DNA of 64,000 bases from NCBI GenBank assembly GCA_963837355.1, contig CAWIMY010000007.1, positions 1,178,001-1,242,000 on the forward strand, in the 5' to 3' direction. The notes beneath the pieces are model-generated. The model was not told the DNA's origin and did no database searches. It saw only the letters and a list, made by a program, of their open reading frames with translations. The translations under genes were made by a program, and so were the position numbers. Source of the DNA: Aureispira sp963837355. Its GTDB lineage: Bacteria; Bacteroidota; Bacteroidia; Chitinophagales; Saprospiraceae. Of the stretch, positions 55,701 through 63,004 are shown one piece after another (the stretch's first letter is position 1; each line of letters opens with the position of its first letter).

Positions 55701-57278
55701 TTTAATACAGGAACAGGGGATTGGTACGACGACCAACCAGCCAATGTAACACCTAACAATATTTGGACGTATGAAAGTACCCTCAATGGGGCACAAATCA
55801 ACAGCTCGAATGGAGCTTGGGTAACTAGAGCCGATTCGCTCTACGCACCTGCTCAATCGGCTTGGGTCTACAGTCCTTGTTTTGACTTTGTAGATTCTAA
55901 ACGTCCAATGATTGCTATGGATTTGTGGAGAGATGTTCTCAATGGTATTGATGGCGCGATCTTCGAATACTACGACAATACGACCAATACTTGGGAGCGT
56001 GTCGGTGATGTAGGAGAAGGCATCAATTGGTATCAATCGGATTTTGTACTAGCCCGTCCAGGGGCTCAAGCCAACGTCAATTTCCCTAGAGGATGGACAG
56101 GCCGCAGCAATGGCTACGAAAGTGTCCGCTTGCGTCTAGATCAATTCTCAGGAGAGCGCGATATTCGTTTCCGTGTAGCCTTCGCTACTTCTCCCCAAAC
56201 TGTTATCGACAGTCTGTCGGGCAATGGATACGAAGGAATTGCTTTTGATAATGTTTGGATTGGAGAACGTACTCGCAATGTTTTGGTAGAACACTTTAAC
56301 AACCAGAACTACCAAAGCGTTAGTGGCTTAACCTCCGATAACATTGATGCAATCGTCTACAACAAAATCTTCAACTCTAGTTATGGAGCGGATGTCGTCT
56401 TATTACAATATCAAATAGATGACAATACAGGATCTACCGATGCTGTTTACTTGTCAAATCCCTCTGACTTAGGTGGGCGTGGGTTTGATTATGGAAGACA
56501 ACCAGGAGAGATTTTGATTGATGGTCGCCAAATTGGTACAGGCCGTTCGGAAGACTTGAACGAGTGGGAAATGGATCATGATATGTTGCAGTTCCCCGAC
56601 TTTGATGTACGCATTGATCAGCCAATTACCCTCGTAGGAAATGTACTCACCAGTAGTGCTACTATAGAAGCGTTGGTGGATAAGAACAACGATAATTACG
56701 TGGTACACATGGCCATTATTCAGGATAGCTTCACTTACAATGCTCGTAGCTTTAATATGCTGAGTATTGTGCGTAAGATGGAGCCCAACAACGCGGGAGT
56801 CAATGAAAACCATGCTTGGATCGCTGGACAAACAGCTACCGTCGCCCACAGCTGGGATTACAGTGCACAGTTGGGCGTAGCGTCCTTCAATCCCGACCAG
56901 TTGGAAGTTGTTGTCTTTATTCAGAATGATGATACGGACGAGGTTTACCAAGTAGCGACCACACAAGACATGAATCGTTATAATGGTACGCAGACGATAC
57001 CAACTGATCCAAGAACGGAGATTTTTGATCTTAATGTTTACCCGAACCCCTCTAGCGACTTATTCAATGTTGCCTTTGACAAAGCATTATTACAGGCTTA
57101 CAACTGGCGCTTGGTCGATGTAACAGGACGAACTTTACAAGCAGGAACGGCAGAAGCAGGAACGGAGCAGTTTACCATCAATGCAGATCGTTTGGTGGAC
57201 GGTGCTTACTTCTTTGTTATTAATAGCGAAGACAACCAAGTATACGCCCAGCGTAAATTGATTGTTATCAAACGATAA
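46764..57278 (+). CDS. Second giant surface protein, main part (3504 aa) with T9SS sorting domain
   Basis: Opens at an internal GTG (MTGITYTPNSTLN) with no signal. Ig-like CxxC modules include CPTCYGDVGYRW, CTSCVTSSVSW, CIGCSYEW, CAGCQYEW, CVGCSYSW, CPNCTYRW and CTGCSYRW; two neighbours (GVGFAYQWYKD, YAGWQYQWYRN) lack the CxxC. From about 51 kb on it parallels the first giant protein segment by segment: a PSATVTITNNNIN region, Y.Y.D..GC.D repeats, a PKD-like part (LDFTVYGGCSQMDITFDG), a MAM-like part (AWVYSPCFDF ... GINWYQSDF), RNVLVEHFNN and a type A sorting domain (LNVYPNPSSDLFNVAF ... GAYFFVINSEDN). A segment at about 53,300-53,760 (DEDFNSGVPASWVVNTI) looks like an extra cleaved-adhesin/MAM-like module absent from the first protein. 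Confidence 0.8.
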   Translation: MTGITYTPNSTLNTIEIANAYADAEVIYELTATGYNGCSNTDQVTVTIRPPVVTYQTADDPSTTYGDNDDVTKCENSVQVIEAFCDLCEPNFGVLWNNNRYPGNNLPVAPPGVNPLTPGTENDNPITTPTLSLDPTGTFYRVEVTDVRGCTSDRFNSLSLTPTNPNIDESLDNINLIVGDAPDVISATYFGTSCDGSPLRILLGANNAGTNFEDFAYTVYDGDPAVSGQVVYSCDPCNPAIGGPNDDILITRNIGAQGSANLYTPVNGTSYYVIAKPKNAGATDCTTPALGVVDGSGNQPAVVGTSPDVEPAAPSVFRRVNNRNYCNGSGGKVYLDFGANPNWTYTWGVESTIPNNTSPTVPNPQMNSGSLTGFTNGSGSSSIFTSIFNIIRILFFAPPAVGAEFPPIPGTVYTEVVITVTVSDGNCDQLVTFDPIIIEDCEDPVLYAEAFNVSGGTTGAFPVDVATPFAYVCENGAIDYDVRVGSFNNYRYLWNTGETTQGISVPALASSPDTNTTYVYVFSPNVNSPSGLDTIDYIEHTFVISRGRYNFYPAGDNDPNNIDTTVCENESILVKANCPTCYGDVGYRWDPSSTSASTLYVNSGNPFQSYVQYPPTGIPTNFNVQLLLVHGENGFCEEFVEREIGVNPLPIIGITYNGTPVTSPNPVPLYRCAGQPTILDVNCTSCVTSSVSWNTGATTPSINIPAQGGYYALVTDENSCRQLSEIAVVVDALDGYNTPAIANPSEICSGRPSNLEVAPCIGCSYEWFRQASPPTSEGTSRIQPVSTAGTYFAEITNAQLCTYTTQLLNVTTNAVVTPVIRSTTDTICSNQSAVLSTRFGVGFAYQWYKDDGTGSMVAITGATDSSYTTLSGDAGIYQVLVTYNNGCTEESALKSIVLSNFQPTIDSSGTEICRGETVDLSTALYAGWQYQWYRNGIAMAGEIGSIHYADSAGAYYALVTNYNGCVAQTPAKVLTKTELLKPNATTNTPTICPDEFGRISVSLCAGCQYEWFDITPSSLAPKSASGFNYNSVTNTGNYYAVVYKGACSEISDTVSIVRNAVFTPSINSVSSVVCDGRDAVLTTLGCVGCSYSWLKAGVPALGALNDTFHVINNVVNADAYQVAVDYPNGCSDTSATLTITDGSYTVTIASLDSVICNGDGEDITATVSPATSTPGVYTYTLFLNNTAVLGNISVTSGAPTYDFLSNARDGAYTVGVINPDGCEELSFPLFLDTVNIVPTLASRASVDPTSVPATAICTPSGTVFLEVTVPNCPNCTYRWDKGGALIAGATSSTLLTQPGPTGADLYAVSATDRGCTAPSNPVTILDKIAGFNNTITPTATSICNGQSTTLRYNGSVCTGCSYRWLRGGNPINGANSPTYVATLAGSYSLEVTTLEGCVEESNISVVSAIARPAGLALDFDSLTPILNALPTQGTGTPLTSSANPIDLNSWVFPPSVRNASLGAGLSSHFSSAPFNAALNCNGAPICNPGLSGVDSILFTPADSLIGNHLITYHYYESGCEFIAQDVLRVLPSATVTITNNNINSVPYEACIGDRLVITAENLRYQVEEVYVFDANGDYQLAAIPPGNFTYTSVNYGANTYYTSTIVWDVPTDAYASYLMLTNRIPAPAPILLDTIESPFLLIHNTDLSFAGLPSSGELCSNGNRLTLFGNPRGGSFSVRDTFGNVMPGATLMDSLYPTAINPLLYNEASQMVDVVYSYRETYTNGNACPSLDNVTQRVKAVDVRLTNVDFSPISISQTTEKLTNLVYRVEPYQARANKQDYYTVGFRGSFTSPAGAPELFLPRNAGVGRHALTYSITSGTCTNSVSDSIRVLPAPLDIPLPDTICRDFGTVAFRRHTAFPYSLSSPPPPNSVVEYTDSVNLIRVSGAGVIPQNIFLGAETFLYDPTNFTANNDVLTIEYIFYRDEDTSTVDFDTLEYVVASIIKPIYIEDLLTVDINDTVVQSFYCQDSTLSILTASPADTFGRGLFMLFGGTGQYQTGDTLFNSVINPYQVNNSENATTTYDLVYILNGVACQNSDTKPITISKGLEPSFSTLSGLEEFCDTDPAVAITHNVVAPDTAIWKIGGIPQPSYTFNPRPLNPGIHIVELQQIYTYVQGTDTFSCSASAVDTFTIHALPNISVSPALDQQYCANDSIVNFIVSPSPDCPLFGAAGQYVLDEDFNSGVPASWVVNTIAGKPWAPDALFPQGGTGLATFVDTSNVVENSWLVSPGMSLIAGHTYQLSYMVLAGPANPNCGSGCVASLYVGLGNSNATTALTTQLDYQPLLSNDLAYRRYTVDYYHDPNAGAVTGQYHMGFRNFSPAFGRSLRLDNVEMRDLTIDSCMQAGIGYMQGPGTSQVNDSLYQFDPLAVPAGNITVKYVYTNTMGCQDSAAFPITVDTAPVVSFTNMDSSYCENEPTVMLTGNPLGGTFTSTQGTNLYNDPTFATLSPAFYPVSFQINTVGRDIVTYSFTDGNNCTETVSDTVYVVPLLDFNAITGIDQLGYGYCVVDSANVLTVTNQLPRGSGAYIGTGTFYGAGVRNGAAGAGVATFHTDSAVIDMGHTGDVTLSYVFTTSTGCLDTSYQVVRVHASPDLSFVNLPDSLCVNEDSFRVVVQNRVVTGSTGQNIFIDTLGRSVGTFTSTDAFGGALPRFIQLFDTLYPYGGDGYGQVNVSYQYRAGTAYGACESIIYDSVRMDSVPIVYFRNLRDHYCENEPPSIFLAFPSYNLGSGYLLIDSVQIDSSFYWINPANMVGPGLTTAVYPTYYTFTDSRGCQGEAFDTFEVRPYPRITFDPAAQDTFCRQVGQRYDLRQLIQTPAGGFFTDNLALTSILDSFYLNLGSQPGPRLVTYNYLDSATLCQNSDSIWIYLFSAPNLDFTVYGGCSQMDITFDGTANNLIAGVDSLTQIWWDFEGNGTLTYTQLDTSPITIPDTMYQYSAPGTYNVTLFVTNQGACIQQVTKPLIVSPYYNLSANTGTGDYFEDFNTGTGDWYDDQPANVTPNNIWTYESTLNGAQINSSNGAWVTRADSLYAPAQSAWVYSPCFDFVDSKRPMIAMDLWRDVLNGIDGAIFEYYDNTTNTWERVGDVGEGINWYQSDFVLARPGAQANVNFPRGWTGRSNGYESVRLRLDQFSGERDIRFRVAFATSPQTVIDSLSGNGYEGIAFDNVWIGERTRNVLVEHFNNQNYQSVSGLTSDNIDAIVYNKIFNSSYGADVVLLQYQIDDNTGSTDAVYLSNPSDLGGRGFDYGRQPGEILIDGRQIGTGRSEDLNEWEMDHDMLQFPDFDVRIDQPITLVGNVLTSSATIEALVDKNNDNYVVHMAIIQDSFTYNARSFNMLSIVRKMEPNNAGVNENHAWIAGQTATVAHSWDYSAQLGVASFNPDQLEVVVFIQNDDTDEVYQVATTQDMNRYNGTQTIPTDPRTEIFDLNVYPNPSSDLFNVAFDKALLQAYNWRLVDVTGRTLQAGTAEAGTEQFTINADRLVDGAYFFVINSEDNQVYAQRKLIVIKR

Positions 57279-57312
57279 ACTGCCTAAATAATACGAAGCC
57301 TATAGGCTTTTC

Positions 57313-57350
57313 AATAGCTCCTTTCGATGATTCGGAAGGGGCTATTTTTA
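57313..57350 (+). terminator. Terminator of the second giant gene
   Basis: AATAGCTCCTTTCGA / TCGGAAGGGGCTATT stem (G-T pairs) around TGAT, then TTTTA, 34 nt after the stop. Confidence 0.75.
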
Positions 57351-57478
57351 TAGAATAACGATAAGTAGGGGTAAAAGAAAGGGGAGAGGAGGAAACAAGA
57401 AGAAAATGCTATAGCTCGCTTAACAAATTCACAGAAAAGAAACGACTCAAAACAACCAATAAAAGTGAACAGCCATGC

Positions 57479-58636
57479 CTACCGTTTCGCCGAGCGACGA
57501 TGTTCTACCAAAACGACTATCGAAAAAAGCCCCAAAAATAGCAAGCCTTGTCCGACAATCCAGCCTTGGCGTTGATGAAAGTAAATCCCTTGTGTTACCC
57601 AAAGTTGCGTGATGCCACTCAACAGTAAAAGCGGCCAAGCCAAGCGGCCTAGTCGTACGGTACCCAAGGCTAGAAAAGGCAGCATCACAGGAACCAACAT
57701 AAACAAAATACGGTCGTACAGATACGGCCAAGTAAGCGGTAATAAGAGCCAGCCGCTAAGTAGGGTCGCCAAGTAAGCCCAAAGGACGATAGGGAGCTGT
57801 TTGCGTTGCTGCCACGCCGTCACCAAGCCCAATAGAAAGAGCCACCAATAAGCGTCTATGGTATGGTAGGCTTGCGCCAAAAAACCTTTCCAAGAAAAAG
57901 GGGGTGGCGTATCTTGTCCAAATTGTAGCCATTGTACTAGGGAAACATCCCAAAAATAGAAGGTCAAGCCATTCCCTACGGCCAAGGCAAGGAGCCCTCC
58001 AATGGCTATAGCCGTATACACCCAAAGTTGTTGCCCAAATGACCAATGGCGTTGCAATAAAATCCACCAAGCGGTAAACAATCCTGCGACAACGACCGAT
58101 TCTTTGACAAAGCAAGCCGTGCCCAAAAACAGCCCAAAAGCTACGGCTCTATACCACGCAGGTACCTTCGCTCCGATTAGCCGTTGGCTCCACCACAACC
58201 CTAACAAGAGCAAACACCAACCCAAGCCATCTGTCAAAAAAGCCAGTCCATAAACGGCCATAGGTTGACACAAAAAATAAGCAATACAGCCATAAGCCGC
58301 AAGCGATTTTTTCTTTCCAAAAATAGAAGTGAGTAGCGTATACAACAGCACTCCACTACAGCAATAAGCTATGTATTGTTGTAAGAAAATGCCCGTGAGA
58401 ACAGACCAACCAAAGAGCCAATAGGTGAGTAAGGGGAGTAGCAAACTCAGTGGTTTGCTCAAGCGAAATAGTCGATCAGGCGTGGTGCTATCGCCTGCCC
58501 AAAGCAAGACGGCATTAACATAACTAGGCGTATCGGTTTGGTAGGCCATTGCCCAAAACCAATACAAAGACAACGCACTAATAGCGAGAACACCTACCAT
58601 AAGCCGACAAGGCATCGAAAGGCGTTCCAAAAACAT
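57479..58636 (-). CDS. Polytopic membrane protein, GT-C glycosyltransferase-like
   Basis: 385 aa, about ten membrane segments, Trp-rich. The first outer loop reads YQTDTPSYVNAVLLW, with an Asp in the place where GT-C transferases keep their acidic residue, and FLTDGLGWCLLLLGLWW and FVKESVVVAGLF resemble the PMT-type fold. The family match is by layout only. It starts 1 nt after the stop of the M48-like lipoprotein gene, so the two are cotranscribed and possibly translationally coupled. Confidence 0.55.
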   Translation of the reverse strand: MFLERLSMPCRLMVGVLAISALSLYWFWAMAYQTDTPSYVNAVLLWAGDSTTPDRLFRLSKPLSLLLPLLTYWLFGWSVLTGIFLQQYIAYCCSGVLLYTLLTSIFGKKKSLAAYGCIAYFLCQPMAVYGLAFLTDGLGWCLLLLGLWWSQRLIGAKVPAWYRAVAFGLFLGTACFVKESVVVAGLFTAWWILLQRHWSFGQQLWVYTAIAIGGLLALAVGNGLTFYFWDVSLVQWLQFGQDTPPPFSWKGFLAQAYHTIDAYWWLFLLGLVTAWQQRKQLPIVLWAYLATLLSGWLLLPLTWPYLYDRILFMLVPVMLPFLALGTVRLGRLAWPLLLLSGITQLWVTQGIYFHQRQGWIVGQGLLFLGLFSIVVLVEHRRSAKR

Positions 58637-58637
58637 A

Positions 58638-59495
58638 CTAGGGAATTAAACGTTTGAAAGCAGGGTAGCCCCCTGCGGCGATGGTACCGTTACAGGTCAA
58701 GGAATCACTCACCTCATTGAATAAATGCGCCGCGTAATCGCCATTGGACATACCTCTATTAAAGAGTTGAAACCAATCTAACTCATTGGTCGTATTTTGC
58801 ATGAACAAAGAAGAATACACTTGAATATCATACCCCAATTCACAGGCCGCATCTTCCGCCAGCTTATCCAAAATCCATACCTCACTCTCGTTATAAGGGG
58901 AACGTTCTAGTTGATCGATTACCGCAGAAACATTGGTCGCGGTAGAGGCATAGCTGCCGTTGACACTGCCACCAATGGCTAAGTCCAATAGAAAATTAGT
59001 AGAAAAATGATCCTCTAATTTTTTTACATCGTAGCGATAGGTAGAACAACCCAACAGGTGTGACAAAATTGGAATCAATTCCGCTTCGTACTGCAAGGCT
59101 TTGAGCAAATCGGTATGTATATAAAGGTATCCTCCTGGTACTACAAATGCCCCTGTATTACCTTGGTTTTCAAACACCCGAAGAATGGGTTTCCGAGAAG
59201 GCGTAGCCGAACTTGATAAGGCACTATGGCGATTGCTATTAAGAGCCTTCGCGCACATCTGATAGAGATAATTATATAGGGCAGGATGAGCATCTTCTAC
59301 CAATAAGCGGTAGTCAGGAACTGTATCTAAATGGTGTAGAAATGCCCCATCAATAGCAGCGCCAATAGCAGTATCATCCTCAGGCGTTACTTCGTTGAGT
59401 AGCGGGGAATCTTCTGCCGTACAATTGCACAACAAAAGAAAAAGCACAAGGGAACAACTATAGGCCCATAGCCTACCAAGAGTGAAGACTTGCAT
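58638..59495 (-). CDS. M48-like lipoprotein with a lost HExxH (probable pseudo-peptidase)
   Basis: 285 aa. The N-terminus (LWAYSCSLVLFLLLCNCTAED) is a signal followed by Cys residues near 23-25, probably lipidated although the lipobox is imperfect. The centre carries the M48 hallmark VFENQGNTGAFVVPGGYLYIHTDLLKALQYEAELIPIL, in which NTGAF-VPGG matches the NAFA-PGG of M48 enzymes. The zinc motif expected next (HExxH) is replaced by SHLLGCS. A later EDAACELGYDIQVY matches the usual E..AD..G....A region and keeps its acids. So the fold seems conserved and the catalytic site lost. First gene of a leftward pair with the membrane protein. Confidence 0.65.
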   Translation of the reverse strand: MQVFTLGRLWAYSCSLVLFLLLCNCTAEDSPLLNEVTPEDDTAIGAAIDGAFLHHLDTVPDYRLLVEDAHPALYNYLYQMCAKALNSNRHSALSSSATPSRKPILRVFENQGNTGAFVVPGGYLYIHTDLLKALQYEAELIPILSHLLGCSTYRYDVKKLEDHFSTNFLLDLAIGGSVNGSYASTATNVSAVIDQLERSPYNESEVWILDKLAEDAACELGYDIQVYSSLFMQNTTNELDWFQLFNRGMSNGDYAAHLFNEVSDSLTCNGTIAAGGYPAFKRLIP

Positions 59496-60023
59496 AAATT
59501 TGAATTACATAAGTTGGTGTTTCGCTAAAGCAGGCGTTCTCAAAAAAAACTCCTCGTATAACACTAAGCGATAACCGATAGAAGAATAGTGAAAAAACTA
59601 GTTTAATTGGGTATTAGCTAGTGTTGGTCACATTCTCGGCAATAAAAATATAGTACTTATCATATAAATTTATCGGCCTCTTCGGAAGAATAAATTTATT
59701 CGCTCTTTAGAAGACGGGTGAAAGTAAGCATAAGCAGCAAACAACCTACAAAAAAAAGCTTTTTACCCAAAAAAAACTTCAAAACAAGACAACTTCCGTA
59801 TCTTGTAAAAATTATGGGCCAATATTGTCTAAACAAAGGCCAAAACACCTATAGTAGGACGGATAAAAAGGATTGTTGAAAGAACTCGTAGATGCTAGTC
59901 AAGGTTAGCAAAAAATATACCATCTGACAACTCTTTTAAAACGGCGCGTGTTTTGATAGTATATTTTAACACTTGAAGTCGTCTATAAAACTTCCTAATC
60001 TACTGTTGACTCGATTTAAAAAA
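59496..60023. other. Divergent intergenic region upstream of uvrA
   Basis: About 530 nt, AT-rich. ATAAATTTAT, itself a palindrome, occurs at 59664-59673 and 59690-59699, 26 nt apart start to start, around CGGCCTCTTCGGAAGA; a dimeric regulator site or a weak hairpin is possible. No TAnnTTTG match and no gene. Confidence 0.35.
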
Positions 60024-62843
60024 ATGGAAAATTCTCAGGAATTTATACAAATTTTTGGTGCCAAAGAGCACAACCTTCAAAATATTGATCTGCGCATTCC
60101 ACGCAACCAAATGGTCGTTATAACGGGCGTTTCTGGTAGTGGTAAATCCTCCTTGGCTTTTGATACCATCTACGCCGAAGGACAACGCCGCTATATGGAG
60201 ACGTTCTCTGCCTACGCCCGCCAGTTTATTGGCGATATGGAACGGCCTGATGTGGAAAAAATAACAGGCTTAAGTCCTGTTATTGCCATCGAACAAAAAA
60301 CAACTAGTAAAAACCCGCGCTCTACGGTGGGAACCGTTACCGAAATTTACGATTTCTTGCGTTTGTTGTTTGCCCGTGCTGGAGAAGCCTATTCGTACAA
60401 TACGGGGCAAAAAATGGTGCGCTATACCGAAGAAGAAATTGCTGCCCACATCTTTGGACATTTCCAAGGCAAAAAAGGGATGATTTTAGCGCCCTTGGTG
60501 CGTGCCCGAAAAGGCCACTACCGCGAGCTATTTGACCAAATGCGCAAACAGGGATTCTCCAAAATGCGTATTGATGGGTTTATCATTGATCTCTCGCCTG
60601 GAATGCAGGTCGACCGCTACAAAGTACACGATATTGAATTGGTTGTTGATCGGCTTATGATTGAAGAAGATCGAAAAGATCGTTTTGGAGCTTCCTTACA
60701 AACGGCCTTGCGGCTAGGGGATGGGTTTATGATGTTTTTGGATGCAGAAACCGACGAGGTTTTCCAATATAGCAAGCATTTGATGTGTGCCGATACAGGG
60801 CTTTCTTACGAAGAACCCTCTCCCAATAGTTTTTCCTTTAACTCTCCCTATGGCGCTTGTCCCAAATGCAAAGGCTTGGGCGTGGTACATGAGGTGGCAC
60901 AGGAACGCATTATTCCCGATGCCAGCAAAACCATCAACCAAGTGGGGATTGTACCGCTAGGAGAGGTTAGAAATAACATGACGTTTAAGCAATTGCGAGC
61001 AATTGCTAAGAAATATGATTTTACTTTTTCTACACCAATTGACGAATTATCAGAAGAAGCACTCCACGTTATTTTATACGGCGGAGACAATACCTTCGAA
61101 GCACGTAAATTTGGCAAAGAAGAGTTTTCGCACAACCTCGCCAAAGAGGGATTAATTGAAATGCTAAAACGGTATTACAAAGAATCTACCTCTGAGAAAA
61201 TTAGACGTTGGGCCGAAGAGTTTATGGTTGTTGCGGATTGTAGCGAATGCGACGGGACACGCCTCAAAAAACAGGCGTTGTTCTTCAAAGTAGCCGAGAA
61301 AAATATCGCCGATTTGGCGCAAATGGACATTCAGAACTTGCACGATTGGGTGGGTTCGGTTGTCGATCAATTGTCAGGGCGGCAGTTGGCTATTGCCAAA
61401 GATATTCTAAAAGAATTGCGCTTGCGCTTAGGGTTTTTGTTGGATGTTGGCTTGGATTATTTGAGTCTCAACCGCCCTGCCCGTACCTTGTCGGGAGGGG
61501 AATCGCAACGGATTCGTTTGGCCACTCAAATTGGTTCTCAACTGACGGGCATTACCTATATTTTGGATGAGCCGAGTATTGGTTTGCACCAACGGGATAA
61601 CGAGCAATTAATCCGTGCTCTGCGCGATTTGACCGATATTGGCAATACGGTATTGGTGGTAGAACATGATAAAGACATCATGATGGCTGCCGATTATTTG
61701 ATTGATTTAGGGCCTTTAGCTGGTAAGTTAGGAGGGCATGTAGTAGCAGCAGGCAAACCCCAAGAGTTTCTCACCAAGGACAGCCTCACGGCTACTTACC
61801 TCAACGAAACGCAACAAATAGAAGTCCCTGAAAAACGCCGCAAAGGAACAGGGAAATCCATCGTTCTCAAAGGGGCAAGAGGGAACAACCTCAAATCCGT
61901 TGACTTAACCATTCCACTCGGAAAATTTGTCTGTATCACAGGCGTTTCGGGAAGTGGGAAATCTACCTTAGTCAACGAAACCCTCTATCCAATTTTGCGC
62001 CAGCACTTCTACAACAGCCTCAAAAAACCGATGCCTTATACAAGCATCAAGGGGATTGATTTGGTGGATAAAGTTATTGAGATTGACCAAGCGCCAATTG
62101 GCCGTACGCCGCGTTCCAATCCTGCTACTTATATTGGAGTATTTGATAATATTCGGAAGCTCTTTTCTAGTACCCCTGAATCTAAGATTCGTGGTTATAA
62201 ACCAGGGCGTTTTTCTTTTAATGTGAAGGGAGGCCGTTGTGAGGTTTGCGGAGGCTCGGGCAAGCGCGTGATTGAGATGCAATTTTTGCCCAATGTAGAG
62301 GTAGAATGTGAGAACTGTAGCGGTAAGCGTTACAACAGAGAAACGTTAGAAATTTTATACGCAGGAGAATCCATCAACGATATTTTGGATATGACGGTAG
62401 ATGAGGCGACGGAGTTTTTTAAGCGCGTTCCTCGTATTTACCAATATGTCAGCACGTTGCAAATGGTTGGTTTAGGGTATATTACCTTAGGACAATCAGC
62501 TACCACTTTATCAGGCGGAGAAGCTCAGCGGATCAAGTTGGCCAAGGAGCTCGCCAAAAAAGATACAGGAAATACGTTGTACATTTTGGATGAACCCACC
62601 ACTGGTTTGCACTTTGCCGATATTAAACTGCTCTTGGGCGTTTTAGAGGAATTGGTAGACCGAGGCAATACCATCGTCGTTATTGAACACAATATGGATG
62701 TCATCAAAATGGCGGATTACGTTGTAGACGTAGGGCCAGAAGGAGGGCATAGAGGCGGCACTATCGTGGTCGAGGGAACTCCTGAAAAAATTGCCAAACA
62801 CCCCAGTAGCCACACAGGAAGATTTTTGAAATTAGAGCTGTAG
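60024..62843 (+). CDS. uvrA: UvrA, DNA-damage recognition subunit of excision nuclease
   Basis: 939 aa from the ATG at 60024 (MENSQEFIQIFGAKEHNLQNID), the usual UvrA start; a TTG 17 codons earlier gives an atypical basic tail. UvrA dimers find bulky lesions and load UvrB in nucleotide excision repair. Tandem ABC ATPase: Walker A GVSGSGKS at 35-42 and again near 638, signatures LSGGESQRIRLA and LSGGEAQRIKLA, Walker B ILDEPSIGLH and ILDEPTTGLH. Zinc-binding Cys pairs: CPKCKG, CSECDG, and the C-terminal zinc module CEVCGGSGKRVIEMQF ... CENCSGKRY. Length is normal. It stands alone. Confidence 0.97.
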   Translation: MENSQEFIQIFGAKEHNLQNIDLRIPRNQMVVITGVSGSGKSSLAFDTIYAEGQRRYMETFSAYARQFIGDMERPDVEKITGLSPVIAIEQKTTSKNPRSTVGTVTEIYDFLRLLFARAGEAYSYNTGQKMVRYTEEEIAAHIFGHFQGKKGMILAPLVRARKGHYRELFDQMRKQGFSKMRIDGFIIDLSPGMQVDRYKVHDIELVVDRLMIEEDRKDRFGASLQTALRLGDGFMMFLDAETDEVFQYSKHLMCADTGLSYEEPSPNSFSFNSPYGACPKCKGLGVVHEVAQERIIPDASKTINQVGIVPLGEVRNNMTFKQLRAIAKKYDFTFSTPIDELSEEALHVILYGGDNTFEARKFGKEEFSHNLAKEGLIEMLKRYYKESTSEKIRRWAEEFMVVADCSECDGTRLKKQALFFKVAEKNIADLAQMDIQNLHDWVGSVVDQLSGRQLAIAKDILKELRLRLGFLLDVGLDYLSLNRPARTLSGGESQRIRLATQIGSQLTGITYILDEPSIGLHQRDNEQLIRALRDLTDIGNTVLVVEHDKDIMMAADYLIDLGPLAGKLGGHVVAAGKPQEFLTKDSLTATYLNETQQIEVPEKRRKGTGKSIVLKGARGNNLKSVDLTIPLGKFVCITGVSGSGKSTLVNETLYPILRQHFYNSLKKPMPYTSIKGIDLVDKVIEIDQAPIGRTPRSNPATYIGVFDNIRKLFSSTPESKIRGYKPGRFSFNVKGGRCEVCGGSGKRVIEMQFLPNVEVECENCSGKRYNRETLEILYAGESINDILDMTVDEATEFFKRVPRIYQYVSTLQMVGLGYITLGQSATTLSGGEAQRIKLAKELAKKDTGNTLYILDEPTTGLHFADIKLLLGVLEELVDRGNTIVVIEHNMDVIKMADYVVDVGPEGGHRGGTIVVEGTPEKIAKHPSSHTGRFLKLEL

Positions 62844-62870
62844 CACTTTGCTACTCCGAGTAATAAAGAC

Positions 62871-62902
62871 AAGACGCTAGCCATTAGGCAGCGTCTTTTT
62901 TT
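62871..62902 (+). terminator. Terminator of uvrA
   Basis: AAGACGCT / AGCGTCTT stem with an 11-nt loop, then TTTTT, 28 nt after the stop. Confidence 0.8.
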
Positions 62903-62946
62903 GTGTAGGAGCATACCTTGGGATGGAGTTGGATTACTCCAAAAAA

Positions 62947-62980
62947 CAAGCGTCCGCTCGATGTTTCGGGCGGACGCTTG
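62947..62980 (-). terminator. Terminator of the PorD-like gene
   Basis: CAAGCGTCCGC / GCGGACGCTTG stem, with a run of six T on the minus strand right after it. It sits 24 nt past the stop at 63005. Confidence 0.8.
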
Positions 62981-63004
62981 TCCTAAAAAATATGATAGAA
63001 CGGC

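Larger units (their letters stand above)
45254..57278 (+). pseudogene. Composite second giant T9SS surface-protein gene (about 4007 aa, one-base break)
   Basis: The span of 12,025 nt is one base longer than a multiple of three, fitting a single extra base. Corrected, it has a signal peptide, about ten Ig-like modules (many with CxxC-x-Y-x-W), long beta repeats, PKD-like, MAM-like and Omp28-like parts and a sorting domain, the same order as the 3342-aa gene at 23371 but with no lamin-tail-like repeats. Real frameshift, programmed +1 shift and sequencing error are all possible; the clean continuation of both halves argues the break is very recent or artificial. Confidence 0.7.

Noticed and set aside
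62947..62980. Similarity of the GCGTCCGC hairpin to the array terminator at 39171
   Set aside because: Both have a GCGTCCGC-like core, but loops and flanks differ; a common terminator style is the simpler explanation than a shared repeat.
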